Of a stretch of 64,000 bases of DNA, positions 51,893-61,660 are shown piece by piece. The stretch is from positions 549,032-613,031 of the forward strand of contig NZ_QSNT01000001.1 in NCBI RefSeq assembly GCF_009498525.1, read 5' to 3'. The notes beneath the pieces are model-generated. The model had not been told where the DNA came from, did not search any database, and worked only from the letters and a program-made list of their open reading frames with translations. The DNA is from Rhizobium sp. ICMP 5592 (GTDB taxonomy: Bacteria > Pseudomonadota > Alphaproteobacteria > Rhizobiales > Rhizobiaceae). A program made the position numbers and the translations under genes. Numbering within the stretch: position 1 is the stretch's first letter; each line of letters starts with the position of its first letter.

Positions 51893-52561
51893 ATGGACTA
51901 TCAGTTCCAGTTCGGCGAAGTCCTCGCCAATGGCGACCTCCTGCTGCGTGGTATCCGGCTGACCCTGACGCTGTGGGCGCTGGCTTTTTCCGGCGCGCTG
52001 GTGGCCGGGCTGTTTCTGGGGCTTGCCCGCGCCTCGACGGTCAAATGGATCAACTGGCTGGCCACCGGTTATATCGAGGTGTTCCGCAATACGCCGGTTC
52101 TGGTGCAGCTTATCTGGTTCTATTATGCCTTTCCGGTCCTCACCGGTTGGCAGATGACCTCCTTTACCGCTGCGGCTCTCGGCTTGTTTCTCAATACGTC
52201 GGCCTATTGCGCCGAGATCTGGCGCGCCGGCCTGCAATCGGTCGCTTTGGGGCAGTGGGAAGCGGCCAGAGCGCTCGGCATGACGACAAGGCGTACGCTT
52301 GCCCGCATCATCCTGCCGCAGGCGGCGCGGCGCATGATCCCGGCCTTCACCAATCGCGGCGTCGAACTGGCCAAGATGACGTCGATCGCCTCCGTCATCA
52401 CGGTTCAGGAGTTGATGTACGAGGCGAAGATGCTGAGCACCCAGTCATTTCTGCCGCTGGAAACCTTCTCGGTCGTGGCGGTCATCTATTTTCTGGTGAT
52501 CTATCCAGGCACGCTTGCAGCCTACGGGCTGGAGCGTCGATTGAACTCACGAGGAACCTGA
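51893..52561 (+). CDS. Amino-acid ABC transporter permease
   Basis: A 222-residue partner permease with membrane helices and EAA loop (QWEAARALGMTTRRTLARIILP). It follows the first permease after three bases and is followed by the ATPase after one base, a tight operon. Confidence 0.9.
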   Translation: MDYQFQFGEVLANGDLLLRGIRLTLTLWALAFSGALVAGLFLGLARASTVKWINWLATGYIEVFRNTPVLVQLIWFYYAFPVLTGWQMTSFTAAALGLFLNTSAYCAEIWRAGLQSVALGQWEAARALGMTTRRTLARIILPQAARRMIPAFTNRGVELAKMTSIASVITVQELMYEAKMLSTQSFLPLETFSVVAVIYFLVIYPGTLAAYGLERRLNSRGT

Positions 52562-52562
52562 C

Positions 52563-53345
52563 ATGACCTTGAGCGAAGAAACGGTCCTCAGCGTCGAAGG
52601 CTTGCACAAGAGCTTCGGACCCAACGAGGTTCTGAAGGGCATGGACCTCAAGGTGAAACCGGGCGAGCGCATTGCCATTCTCGGCTCCAGCGGCTCGGGC
52701 AAAAGCACCTTCCTGCGCTGCATCAACTTCATGGAAACGCCGAGCGCCGGCCGCATCAGTCTCGACGGCGTGCCGGTTGGCAAGCAGGGCAAAGCCAACC
52801 AGATCGTCGCGTCGGAAAAGGAGCTCTGCGCTCTCCGCACCCGCGTTGGCATGATCTTTCAGCAGTTCAATCTGTTTCCCCATATGACCGCGCTCGAAAA
52901 CGTTATGGAGGGCCTGATCTCGGTGCATGGCAAGAGCCGCGCCGACGCGAGGGCCAGGGCGAAGGATTATCTCGCCCGCGTCGGCCTTGCCGAAAAGGCG
53001 GATCAGTATCCGGCGCGATTGTCCGGCGGCCAGCAGCAGCGCGTCGCGATTGCCCGGGCACTGGCAATGGAACCGGAAATCCTTCTCTTCGACGAGCCGA
53101 CATCATCTCTCGACCCGGAACTGGTCGGCGAAGTACTCGACGTCATCCTCGACCTCTCCAAGGAAGGTCGCACCATGCTTCTGGTTACGCATGAGCTCGG
53201 TTTCGCCTATCACTTCGCGACACGCGTGCTGTTCCTGCATAATGGCCAGATCCACGAAGAGGGTACGCCGGACGAGGTGTTGAAAAATCCGCAGCAGGAG
53301 CGCACGAAGGCTTTCCTGGCGCGCTTCTCGTCCTTTCATTTCTAA
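52563..53345 (+). CDS. Amino-acid ABC transporter ATP-binding protein
   Basis: A 260-residue ATPase with Walker A GSSGSGKST, signature LSGGQQQRVAIARAL and Walker B ILLFDEPTSSLD. It completes the importer 50254-53345; a class IV aminotransferase follows after eleven bases, probably in the same message. Confidence 0.92.
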   Translation: MTLSEETVLSVEGLHKSFGPNEVLKGMDLKVKPGERIAILGSSGSGKSTFLRCINFMETPSAGRISLDGVPVGKQGKANQIVASEKELCALRTRVGMIFQQFNLFPHMTALENVMEGLISVHGKSRADARARAKDYLARVGLAEKADQYPARLSGGQQQRVAIARALAMEPEILLFDEPTSSLDPELVGEVLDVILDLSKEGRTMLLVTHELGFAYHFATRVLFLHNGQIHEEGTPDEVLKNPQQERTKAFLARFSSFHF

Positions 53346-53355
53346 AGGCAGGCCA

Positions 53356-54276
53356 ATGACAGAAGACAAGGGTGCGCAGACGCCGGTTGAGGATCCCCGC
53401 AACGAGGATCTGTGGATCTGGCTGAATGGCCGGCTCGTCAAGCGCGCCGAGGCCGTGGTGTCGATCTTCGACGCCGGCTTCGGGCTTGGCGATGGCGTCT
53501 GGGAGGGCATCCGGTTTGCCAAGGGCAAGCTGGTGTTCGTCGAAGAACATCTGAAGCGCCTTTATGAAGGCGCGCGGACAATCGCGATTGATATCGGCTT
53601 GACGCCAAGCGAAATGCAGGCGGCGCTCGAGGAGGTCTGCGCGGCGAATGGTATCGAAGATGGTGGTCATCTGCGCCTGATGGTGACGCGGGGCGAAAAG
53701 CGCACCGTGCATCAGGACCCGCGCAATGCACTTGGCAAGGCGACGATCGTGATTACCGCCGAGTTCAAAAAGCCGGACCCCGAGATCAAGAGGCAGGGCA
53801 TCAAGCTCTTCACCTCCACATTTCGGTCGTCGGGACCCGATTCCTTCGATCTCAGGCTCAATTCGCACAGTCGCCTGAATTTCATTCAACCGTTGCTGCA
53901 GGCGATTGCGGCCGGTGCACACGAGGCGCTGATGCTCGATCCCGCCGGGTTCGTCGCGAGCTGCAACTCGACGAATTTCTTCATCGTGCGTGATGGTGAA
54001 GTGCTGACATCCAGCGGACGCTTCTGCTTCAAGGGTATCACTCGCGCGAAGGTCATCAGGCTGTGCGCGGAACAAGGGATTGCCTGCCGCGAGACGGATT
54101 TTACGCTGGCCGAAGTCTACAATGCCGAGGAGGCTTTCGTGACCGGCACCTTCGGCGGTGTGACGCCCGTTCGCTCGGTGGATGGCCGCAGCCTTGGAGA
54201 GAGCCTGCCGGGAAAACTCACGAGCCGCCTGTCGGCGATCTACGACCAGACGTTCCTCGGAGAGGAACTGAAATGA
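53356..54276 (+). CDS. Aminotransferase class IV-fold protein with altered catalytic residues
   Basis: A 306-residue member of the D-alanine/branched-chain aminotransferase fold (IFDAGFGLGDGVWEGIR near residue 37, VTGTFGGVTPVRSVDGR near the end). In this family a Lys binds PLP and a Glu contacts its ring nitrogen. The aligned segment LNSHSRLN has Asn169 at the Lys position, and VASCNSTN has Ser202 at the Glu position. The fold is clear but a normal transaminase is doubtful. It overlaps the next gene by four bases in the importer operon. Confidence 0.82.
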   Translation: MTEDKGAQTPVEDPRNEDLWIWLNGRLVKRAEAVVSIFDAGFGLGDGVWEGIRFAKGKLVFVEEHLKRLYEGARTIAIDIGLTPSEMQAALEEVCAANGIEDGGHLRLMVTRGEKRTVHQDPRNALGKATIVITAEFKKPDPEIKRQGIKLFTSTFRSSGPDSFDLRLNSHSRLNFIQPLLQAIAAGAHEALMLDPAGFVASCNSTNFFIVRDGEVLTSSGRFCFKGITRAKVIRLCAEQGIACRETDFTLAEVYNAEEAFVTGTFGGVTPVRSVDGRSLGESLPGKLTSRLSAIYDQTFLGEELK

Positions 54277-55670
54277 CGCTCACCAGCCGGATCGCCACTT
54301 TCGCCGAAACGTTGCGTTACGATAATATTCCGCAAGCCGTCCGGCACAAGGCGAGCCTGCACATCATCGACAGCATCGGCTGCGGGATCGCCGGTGCGGC
54401 GAGCGATCTCTCCCGCCGGGTGCTGTCGTTTCTGGCCAGCGAGGCGAAGGAAGGACCCTGTCCGGTTCTCGGCACAAGCCTCACCTTTGGGCCTGCCACC
54501 TCCGCCTTCGGCAATTCGGCCGCGATGAATGCGCTCGATTTCGACGACGGGCTTGAAGCCGACGGTAAGGGCATGGGCCATCCGGGCGCGACCATCGTTG
54601 CGGCGGCGATCGCGGCGCCATTCCGGACGGCGGTTACGGGCCGCGATTTCCTGACGGCGGTCGTTGCGGGCTACGAGATCAACAACCGGCTGATCCAGGC
54701 GATCCAGCCGAGCATAGAGCGCTTTCGCGAGGTCTACGGCGTCTGCCAGCATCAGACGGTTGGTGCCACCATCGCCTATGGCAAGCAGAAGGGGATCGGG
54801 CGGGATGCGTTCGAAAACGCGATCGGCTTTGCCGGCACTTTGGCCAATGTCCCCAGCCTGAAGAAATACAACTGGGAAAGCCGGCCGCTCGTGTCCTTCA
54901 AGGATTTCAACGCGCCGGCCGCCGAAACCGGCGTGCGTGCCGTCGAACTTGATGCCTGCGGTCTTGTCGGCGCAAAGGCGGTGCTCGATGGGACGAGCGG
55001 GCTGTGGCGAATGCTTGGGTCGGACCGTTTCGACGAGCAGATACTGGTCGGTGGGATCGGCGACGACTGGAGCCTGTCGCGCAACACGATCAAGGCGTTT
55101 CCAACCTGCCGCTGGATGCAGACGACGCTCTCGGCGTTTCAGAATCTCAAGTGGGTGCACGGGCTTCGGGCGGAAGACATCCAGACGGTGACCGTTCATA
55201 CGGCGGCGGGGCTGATCCGCGATTTCATGGATCGCGCGCCCGCGACCATGGTGGATGCGCAATTCTCCTTTCCCTATGCCATTGCCGCAATGGCGCTCGA
55301 CATCGCGCCCGCCGCGCGCTGGTACGAGCCGGAGACCATGGCGCGCGCCGATCTCGCGGCGTTTTCCGGTAGGGTCGAGGCGGAGATCGATGACGAGGCC
55401 GATCGTCTGCTCGACAGCATCCGCCGTCCTACCGGCCGCGTGAGCATCCTGACACAGGATGGCAGGCATCTGGAATCCCCGCTTGTCCAGTTCGCACCCG
55501 GCAGCCCTTTGAACCCGGTATCGGACGACTTCATTGTCGAAAAATTCGAAGCGAATGTCGCTCCGGTCATTGGCACCGAAGTGTCGCAAAGGTTGCTCGA
55601 AGGGCTTTTCAGCCTTGATCGCATCGAGGACATGGCAGCGGTGTTGCGGCTTGGTGTGACGGCGAGCTGA
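54273..55670 (+). CDS. MmgE/PrpD-family protein
   Basis: A 465-residue protein of the 2-methylcitrate dehydratase/aconitate decarboxylase superfamily (LHIIDSIGCGIAGAAS near residue 25, NALDFDDG, GMGHPGATIVAAAIA). ATG at 54273 overlaps the stop of the aminotransferase-like gene. Longer in-frame sequence to 54063 lies inside that gene. Many family members have unknown dehydratase/isomerase roles, and it probably acts on a compound from the neighbouring importer. Confidence 0.88.
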   Translation: MTLTSRIATFAETLRYDNIPQAVRHKASLHIIDSIGCGIAGAASDLSRRVLSFLASEAKEGPCPVLGTSLTFGPATSAFGNSAAMNALDFDDGLEADGKGMGHPGATIVAAAIAAPFRTAVTGRDFLTAVVAGYEINNRLIQAIQPSIERFREVYGVCQHQTVGATIAYGKQKGIGRDAFENAIGFAGTLANVPSLKKYNWESRPLVSFKDFNAPAAETGVRAVELDACGLVGAKAVLDGTSGLWRMLGSDRFDEQILVGGIGDDWSLSRNTIKAFPTCRWMQTTLSAFQNLKWVHGLRAEDIQTVTVHTAAGLIRDFMDRAPATMVDAQFSFPYAIAAMALDIAPAARWYEPETMARADLAAFSGRVEAEIDDEADRLLDSIRRPTGRVSILTQDGRHLESPLVQFAPGSPLNPVSDDFIVEKFEANVAPVIGTEVSQRLLEGLFSLDRIEDMAAVLRLGVTAS

Positions 55671-55719
55671 TCGGATAGCAAGGCTCCCATCCATCCTGTC
55701 GCTATGATGCCTGTCGGAG

Positions 55720-56661
55720 TTATCTCTCGCCGCGCCGATAGGGCTGCATCAGCGCCTGCGGTACGCGGGCGCGGCGGCTCATGACGGCCAGCGCGACGAT
55801 GGAGAGAATATAGGGCGTCATCAGGAAGATCTGGTAGGGCACACCTTGCACCGCCGTCTGCAGGCGGAGCTGGAAAGCGTCGAAGAAGGCGAAGAGAAGC
55901 GCGCCAAACAGCGCCCGGCCCGGTCGCCAGGAGGAAAAGACGACGAGCGCGATGCAGATCCAGCCGCGGCCCTGCACCATGGTCGGGAAAAAGCTGTTGA
56001 AGGCGGAAAGCGTCAGGAAGGCGCCGCCCATTCCCATCAGCGCGCTGCCGGCGATCACCGCGCCGTAGCGCACCTTCATCGGGTTGACGCCTTGCGCTTC
56101 GGCGGCATGCGGGTTCTCGCCGGTCATGCGGACCGCCAGCCCGACCGGTGTGCGAAAGACGATATAGGCCATGGCCAGTGCGACCAGGATCGCCAGATAG
56201 GTCGGCGCGGTTTGCGTGAAGAAGGCTGGGCCTATGAAGGGCAGGGTCGACAGGCCGGGGATGCTGATCGGCTGGAACGGCACGATAGTCGGCGGCGTTC
56301 CGGCCACCGGTACGACAAGGCGGAAAACGTAATAGCTGAAGCTCGAGGCGAACAGCGTCACGCCGAGACCGGAGACATGCTGCGACAGGCCGAGCGTCAC
56401 CGTCAGCGCCGAATGCAGCAGGCCGAAGACGCCGCCGGCGATTGCTGCGATCAAAAGACCGGTCCAGAGGTCAGCGCCATGATAGACCGACAGCCAGCCG
56501 ATCATCGCGCCGAAGGTCATGATGCCCTCGATGCCGAGATTGAGTACGCCCGCGCGCTCGCAAAGCAGGGCTCCCAGCGTGCCGAAGATCAGCGGTGTCG
56601 CGATGCGCAGCACGGCGGCCCAGAGCCCGGCGGAGGCAATGATATCGAACAGCGCGCTCAT
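55720..56661 (-). CDS. Nucleoside/BMP-type ABC transporter permease (YufQ/NupQ-like)
   Basis: A 313-residue multi-helix permease of the branched-chain/sugar-type (BPD_transp_2) family with GALLCERAGVLNLGIEGIMTFGAM, typical of the second permease of BMP importers. Four-base overlap with the upstream permease. It ends the minus-strand operon that starts at 61643. Confidence 0.9.
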   Translation of the reverse strand: MSALFDIIASAGLWAAVLRIATPLIFGTLGALLCERAGVLNLGIEGIMTFGAMIGWLSVYHGADLWTGLLIAAIAGGVFGLLHSALTVTLGLSQHVSGLGVTLFASSFSYYVFRLVVPVAGTPPTIVPFQPISIPGLSTLPFIGPAFFTQTAPTYLAILVALAMAYIVFRTPVGLAVRMTGENPHAAEAQGVNPMKVRYGAVIAGSALMGMGGAFLTLSAFNSFFPTMVQGRGWICIALVVFSSWRPGRALFGALLFAFFDAFQLRLQTAVQGVPYQIFLMTPYILSIVALAVMSRRARVPQALMQPYRRGER

Positions 56662-57707
56662 CGGCGGATCCTGTATTGCGTGAAGAACACCGCGATCAGC
56701 ATGGTGAGCAGCGACAGGGCCACGGTGACGTCGGCGATATAGGTCGGGATGCCGAGGCTGCGGCTCATGCCATCGGCGCCGACGAACATGGTCGCCGTGA
56801 AGATGGCGGCGAGCACCACACCGAGCGGATTGAGATTGGCGAGCATGGCGACGACGATGCCGGCATAGCCGAAGCCGGGTGACAGGTCGGTGGTCACATA
56901 GCCCTTGACGCCCATCACCTCGACCGCACCCGCGAGCCCGGCAAGCCCGCCCGAAAGGCAGGCGACCTTGACGAGCGTGCTGCCCAACCGCACGCCGGCG
57001 AAGGTCGCGCCGGAAGGGTTGAGGCCGGCGGCGCGCGACCGCATGCCGAAGACGGTACGCGACTGGACGAAATAGACGACGGCGGCCAGGGCGATGGCGA
57101 TCAAAAAGCCGATATGCAGCCGCGAGCGGGCGATCAGCTTCGGCAGCATGGCGTGATCGACGACGGCCTGGGACTGCGGCCAGCCGAAGGCCGTGGGATC
57201 CTTGAGCACGCCGTCGATCAGCATGGAGACGAAGAGCACGGCGATGAAATTGAGGATCAGGCTGGTCACCACCTCATCGACGGAAAAGCGTAGCCTGAGC
57301 CAGAGCGGGATCAGGATCAGCACCATCCCGGCGACGGCGCCGATGACGAGCAGCAGCGGGATTAGGATCGGTGCCGGCAATCCGGCGAGCATGTTCGAGC
57401 CGAAAGCGGCGACGGCAATCGCGCCGAGATAGAACTGCCCTTCGGCACCGATGTTCCAGAGCCGGGCGCGGAAGGCGACGGCGGCGGCAAGCCCCGTCAG
57501 GATCAGCGGCGTGGCGCGCGTCAGCGTCTCGGTTGCCGAAAGTCGCGAGCCGAAGGCGCCGAGCAGAATCCGGCGATAGGCCTCGAGAACGGGTGCGCCG
57601 GCAATTACGATCAATATGCCCGTCAGCGCCAGTGCCGCCGCGACGGCGATGAGCGGCGTCAGGATCATCAGGTAGAGGGGGCGATGTTCGCGACGTTCAA
57701 ACCACAT
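56658..57707 (-). CDS. Nucleoside/BMP-type ABC transporter permease (YufP/NupP-like)
   Basis: A 349-residue permease with a basic N-terminus, multiple helices and AARLWNIG-type segment (AFRARLWNIGAEGQFYLG). It overlaps the ATPase stop by 11 bases upstream. It forms the channel with the following permease in a nucleobase/nucleoside-type importer. Confidence 0.9.
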   Translation of the reverse strand: MWFERREHRPLYLMILTPLIAVAAALALTGILIVIAGAPVLEAYRRILLGAFGSRLSATETLTRATPLILTGLAAAVAFRARLWNIGAEGQFYLGAIAVAAFGSNMLAGLPAPILIPLLLVIGAVAGMVLILIPLWLRLRFSVDEVVTSLILNFIAVLFVSMLIDGVLKDPTAFGWPQSQAVVDHAMLPKLIARSRLHIGFLIAIALAAVVYFVQSRTVFGMRSRAAGLNPSGATFAGVRLGSTLVKVACLSGGLAGLAGAVEVMGVKGYVTTDLSPGFGYAGIVVAMLANLNPLGVVLAAIFTATMFVGADGMSRSLGIPTYIADVTVALSLLTMLIAVFFTQYRIRR

Positions 57708-59223
57708 GGTCGACCTCCGGTGCTTTCGACCATTCTCCGGCCATCATCAGGCCCAGCATGCGGGCGTCAGCCTCTTCGGCGTCGACCGGCGGCGACAACC
57801 TGCCACCAACGATCGCCTGGATACGGTCCGCCAGCGCAATGACCTCATCGAGATCCTCCGAAATCAGCAGCACCGCGGTCCCCTGGCGACGTGCCTCCAG
57901 AATGCGGGCATGAACAGCGGCCACCGCGCCTTCGTCGAGCCCGCGCGCCGGCTGCGCGGCGATCAGGATTTTCGGACGCTGCTGGAGGTTGCGACCGAGA
58001 ATGAGCTTCTGCATATTGCCGCCCGACAACAGCCGGGTGCGGCTTGTCGGAGCGCCGCCCCGTACGTCGAACTCGGTGATGATCTCCTGCGCAAAGGCGA
58101 TGCCGGCCTTCCGGTCGACCAGCCCATTCTTCGAGAAGGTGGAAAGGCGTTCCAGCACGGCGTTTTCCCAGATCGCCATCTCGCCGATCGCACCTTCCTT
58201 GTTGCGATCTTCGGGGATGCGGCCAATGCCTGCCCCGACGACTTCGGCGACGTCCGGGTTGTCCATCGGCTTGCCGAAGAAAAGAAGCTCGCCCGATGTG
58301 CGGGCAAGTGTGCCGGAAAGTATCTGCGCGAGTGCCGTCTGGCCGTTGCCCGAGACGCCGATGATACCGAGAATTTCGCCGGCGCGTAGGTTGAAGCTGA
58401 TCGTCTTCAGCCGCTCGACGCCGCCAATGCTCACCGTCATGTCGCGTGCTTCAAGTGCGACCTCGCCCGGCATGCCCGGCTCGCGGACCGGGCGCGTCAC
58501 CCGATGGCCGACCATCAGCTCGGCAAGCTCCGCCTTGTCCGTCCGCGACGCTTCACGCTCGGCCACCTTCCGACCACCGCGAAGCACGACGATGCGGTCG
58601 GCTGCCGCCATCACCTCATCGAGCTTGTGGGAAATGAAGATCAGCGACAGGCCCTGACGAGCCATTTCCTTGAGCGTTGCAAACAGGCGTTCCGCCTCGA
58701 TATTGGTGAGCACGGCAGTCGGTTCGTCGAGGATCAGGATGCGAGCGTCGTTATAAAGGGCCTTGAGGATTTCCACACGCTGCTGTTCGCCGACGGAAAG
58801 GTCCCCGAGGCGCGCATCGGGATCGACCTTCAGGCCGAAACGTTCGGAGAGTGTCAGCAGCTTCGCGCGGGCAGCGCCGGCGTGCGATCTCCACGACCAG
58901 AGCTTTTCGGTGCCGGTCATGACGTTTTCGAGCACGGTTAGATTGGGCGCGAGCGAGAAATGCTGGTGTACCATGCCGACGCCGGCGCTAATCGCCGCGC
59001 GCGGTTTGCCATGCGGCAGCTCGGTGCCGTCGATCAGGATTCGCCCGGCATCCGGCACGTAATGGCCGAAGAGGATGCTCATCAGCGTCGTCTTGCCGGC
59101 GCCGTTCTCGCCGAGCAGCGCCACGATCTCACCCTTGGAAAGCGCGAGCGATATGCCGTCATTGGCGACGATGTCACCGAACCGCTTGCTGACGCCCTCT
59201 ATCTCAAGGACGGGTCCGGTCAT
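57697..59223 (-). CDS. Nucleoside/BMP-type ABC transporter ATP-binding protein (double domain)
   Basis: A 508-residue ATPase with two ABC domains in the YufO/RbsA style: domain 1 has Walker A GENGAGKT, signature LSVGEQQRVEILKAL and Walker B ILILDEPTAVL; domain 2 has a partial nucleotide site typical of the family. ATG at 59223 overlaps the amidase stop (ATGA), so the frame continuing to 59547 is not coding for it. It drives the BMP importer. Confidence 0.9.
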   Translation of the reverse strand: MTGPVLEIEGVSKRFGDIVANDGISLALSKGEIVALLGENGAGKTTLMSILFGHYVPDAGRILIDGTELPHGKPRAAISAGVGMVHQHFSLAPNLTVLENVMTGTEKLWSWRSHAGAARAKLLTLSERFGLKVDPDARLGDLSVGEQQRVEILKALYNDARILILDEPTAVLTNIEAERLFATLKEMARQGLSLIFISHKLDEVMAAADRIVVLRGGRKVAEREASRTDKAELAELMVGHRVTRPVREPGMPGEVALEARDMTVSIGGVERLKTISFNLRAGEILGIIGVSGNGQTALAQILSGTLARTSGELLFFGKPMDNPDVAEVVGAGIGRIPEDRNKEGAIGEMAIWENAVLERLSTFSKNGLVDRKAGIAFAQEIITEFDVRGGAPTSRTRLLSGGNMQKLILGRNLQQRPKILIAAQPARGLDEGAVAAVHARILEARRQGTAVLLISEDLDEVIALADRIQAIVGGRLSPPVDAEEADARMLGLMMAGEWSKAPEVDHVV

Positions 59224-60644
59224 GCCGCCAGCCCTGCGATCGGGTGCCGATGGTGCCAGCGTCCGTCTGCTTCCAGCCGGGTGGCGAGAGACAGCAGAAG
59301 GGCATCCTTGCCCATCGGCGCCATGATCTGCACCGGCAAGGGCAGGCCGTCGGCATCGGCGCCGAAGGGCAGCGTCAGAGCTGGAAAGCCGGAGACATTG
59401 GCAAGCGAAGCCAGCGGCGCGAAAGCCGTCATGCGGTCGAGATGCAGGTCCGTATCGGAATGATCCGTGGGAAAGGATCCGATCAACGGCGGTGGTGAGG
59501 CAAGCATCGGCGTCAGCAAGATATCGACCTTGTCGAAGAGGTTCCACAGACTGCGGCTCGCCCGCACCGCACCGTTGAGCGCATCCCAGAGCGCCGTTGC
59601 CGGCATGGCGCGTCCGCGCAGGATGAAAGCCTGCGTCAGCGTTTCCGCAGCCTGCATGTCGAGTTTGAGGCCATCCACCAGAGCGGCGATATTGACGGAG
59701 ACGATATCGCCGAAAGCACGTCTGCTGGCCAAGGCCGGCTGTTCGACATCGCTCCAGGCGAGCGGGACGATCCGGTGCCCCTGTGTTTCGAGCAAGCGGG
59801 CTGCGGCTTCGACGGCGTGCAGCCGTTCGGGCATGGTGGGATGGCGTGTGCCTGTGTCGGCAAGCAGGCCGATCCGGAGAGGTCCCGCTTGCGCTGCGAT
59901 CCGCTCTATATCCGCAAAAGGCCCCTTGGTCTCGCCGCTGATTGCCTCAAGGAGCCGGCTGGTATCGCGCACCGAGCGTGTTACGGCGAGCTCGCTGGCA
60001 ATGCCGCCGAGATGGTTGCCGAAGAAGGGGCCCGCCGGCATCGCTCCCCGTGTCGGCTTCAGGCCGACAAGGCCGCAGCATGCCGCCGGCACGCGGATCG
60101 AACCGCCGGCATCCGTGGCGTGGGCAAGCGCAACGATACCTGCCGCCACGGCTGCCGCAGCACCACCCGAAGAACCGCCGGCGGTGCGGGCGGGATCCAG
60201 CGGATTGCGGCAGATCGGCCCGATCGCGGGCTCGGATGCCAGGGAGAAGCCGAATTCCGGGCTGGTGGTCAGCCCGAACAGGCAGAAGCCGGCCTCACGA
60301 AACCGTTTTGCAAGATCGCTATCCGCGTCGCCGCCTTCACGTCTGAGCAGGCGCGAACCCGCCGTCACCGGCAGACCTGCAAAAGGACCACCGAGATCCT
60401 TGGCGAGCGTCGGTATGCCGGCAAAAGGCCGGGCGGCAAAGCGGTCCGGCTGTTGCAACCGTTCCTGATCCATCGCTTCAGCGGAGACAAGGCCCATCTC
60501 CGCGTCGAGATGGGCGATAGTGCCAAGAGCGACCTGCTGCTCGCTAGCGGACAGAGCGGCCTGCATGGCGTCCACGCAGGTGAGCTTTCCGGCCTTGATG
60601 GCGCCGGCCAGGTCGGTGGCATCGGCGGAGAGAGGACTGGACAT
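59220..60644 (-). CDS. Amidase-signature hydrolase
   Basis: A 474-residue amidase-signature enzyme with Lys in TLAKDLGGPF (about residue 80), the serine-rich signature GGSSGGAAAAVAAGIVALA and the DAGGSIRVPAACCGLVGLKP core, the Ser-Ser-Lys triad. It hydrolyses a carboxamide or ureide. Placed between the binding protein and ATPase genes of a BMP-type importer, it probably breaks down the imported amide or ring-derived product. Confidence 0.9.
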   Translation of the reverse strand: MSSPLSADATDLAGAIKAGKLTCVDAMQAALSASEQQVALGTIAHLDAEMGLVSAEAMDQERLQQPDRFAARPFAGIPTLAKDLGGPFAGLPVTAGSRLLRREGGDADSDLAKRFREAGFCLFGLTTSPEFGFSLASEPAIGPICRNPLDPARTAGGSSGGAAAAVAAGIVALAHATDAGGSIRVPAACCGLVGLKPTRGAMPAGPFFGNHLGGIASELAVTRSVRDTSRLLEAISGETKGPFADIERIAAQAGPLRIGLLADTGTRHPTMPERLHAVEAAARLLETQGHRIVPLAWSDVEQPALASRRAFGDIVSVNIAALVDGLKLDMQAAETLTQAFILRGRAMPATALWDALNGAVRASRSLWNLFDKVDILLTPMLASPPPLIGSFPTDHSDTDLHLDRMTAFAPLASLANVSGFPALTLPFGADADGLPLPVQIMAPMGKDALLLSLATRLEADGRWHHRHPIAGLAA

Positions 60645-60656
60645 GGTCGGGCCGGA

Positions 60657-61643
60657 TTACTTCGGCTGCTCCATCACCTTGGGAACCTCGAAGGTGCCGG
60701 CCTTGATGTCGGCACGGACCTTTTCCATCGCCGCTTCAGCGTCCGCCGGTGCCACACCCTTCACATAAACGATGTCGCTGCCGCCATCCTTCATCAGGCC
60801 ATAGGCCGTGTAATTGCGCCCGACCGGCTTACCGGCCGCAACGTCGGCGATCGCCGCATTGAGGATGGGGCGGAAATACCACATGGCATTGGCAAACACC
60901 GTGTCCGGATAGCGCGGCGTATAGTCGATCAGCGAGCCGATTGACTTGATTTTGCGTTCCTTGGCGGCATCCGCCGTGCCGATGCGCTCGCCGAACAGGA
61001 TGTCGGCGCCGGCGTCGATCTGCGCCAGGCCCGCCTCGCGCGCCTTCGGCGGGTCGAAGAAGGTGCCGATGAAGGAGACGAGATGCTTGCAGTCGGGATT
61101 GACCGCCTTGACCCCGGCCGCAAAGGCGTTGATCAGCATGTTGACTTCCGGGATCGGGATCGCGCCGACCGAGCCGACGACGTTCGATTTGGTCATCTTG
61201 CCGGCGAGCATGCCGGCGAGATAGGCGCCGTCATGGTTCCATGTTCCAAATACACCGAAATTGCCGCCGGCGGCTTCGCCGCTCGAGCCGAGCACGAAGG
61301 CCGTGTCCGCATAGTCGGCGGCCACCTGCCGCGCCTCCTTTTCCACCGCATAGGCTTCGCCGATGATCAGCTTGTTGCCCTGTTCGGCATATTCGCGCAT
61401 GGCGCGGGGATAGTCGGTGCCCGACACGCCCTCGGAGAATACATACTCGATCACGCCTTCCTTGGCCGCGTCCTGCAGCGCCTTGTGCAGACAGGAGTTC
61501 CATGCATTTTCCACCGGCGAGGCATGAATGCCGGCCACTTTCAGCGGCGCGGCGGCACGAGCGGCGGGCGCAAGCGCGCTCACACCAAGAGCAATGCCCG
61601 ATGCGATCACCGCACGGCGCGATAGCATGATGTCATGTGTCAT
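60657..61643 (-). CDS. BMP-family ABC transporter substrate-binding protein, Tat-type signal
   Basis: A 328-residue Bmp/Med-type periplasmic protein with an N-terminal LSRRAVIASG twin-arginine-like signal and a cleavage region ending AARA. The family binds purine nucleosides in spirochaetes and various ligands elsewhere. ATG at 61643 has GGGAA upstream; an earlier in-frame ATG at 61676 overlaps the operator and is less likely. It is the first gene of the importer operon 55720-61643 and lies under a RutR-like palindrome. Confidence 0.9.
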   Translation of the reverse strand: MTHDIMLSRRAVIASGIALGVSALAPAARAAAPLKVAGIHASPVENAWNSCLHKALQDAAKEGVIEYVFSEGVSGTDYPRAMREYAEQGNKLIIGEAYAVEKEARQVAADYADTAFVLGSSGEAAGGNFGVFGTWNHDGAYLAGMLAGKMTKSNVVGSVGAIPIPEVNMLINAFAAGVKAVNPDCKHLVSFIGTFFDPPKAREAGLAQIDAGADILFGERIGTADAAKERKIKSIGSLIDYTPRYPDTVFANAMWYFRPILNAAIADVAAGKPVGRNYTAYGLMKDGGSDIVYVKGVAPADAEAAMEKVRADIKAGTFEVPKVMEQPK

Positions 61644-61660
61644 TGTCTGTTCCCACGTTT

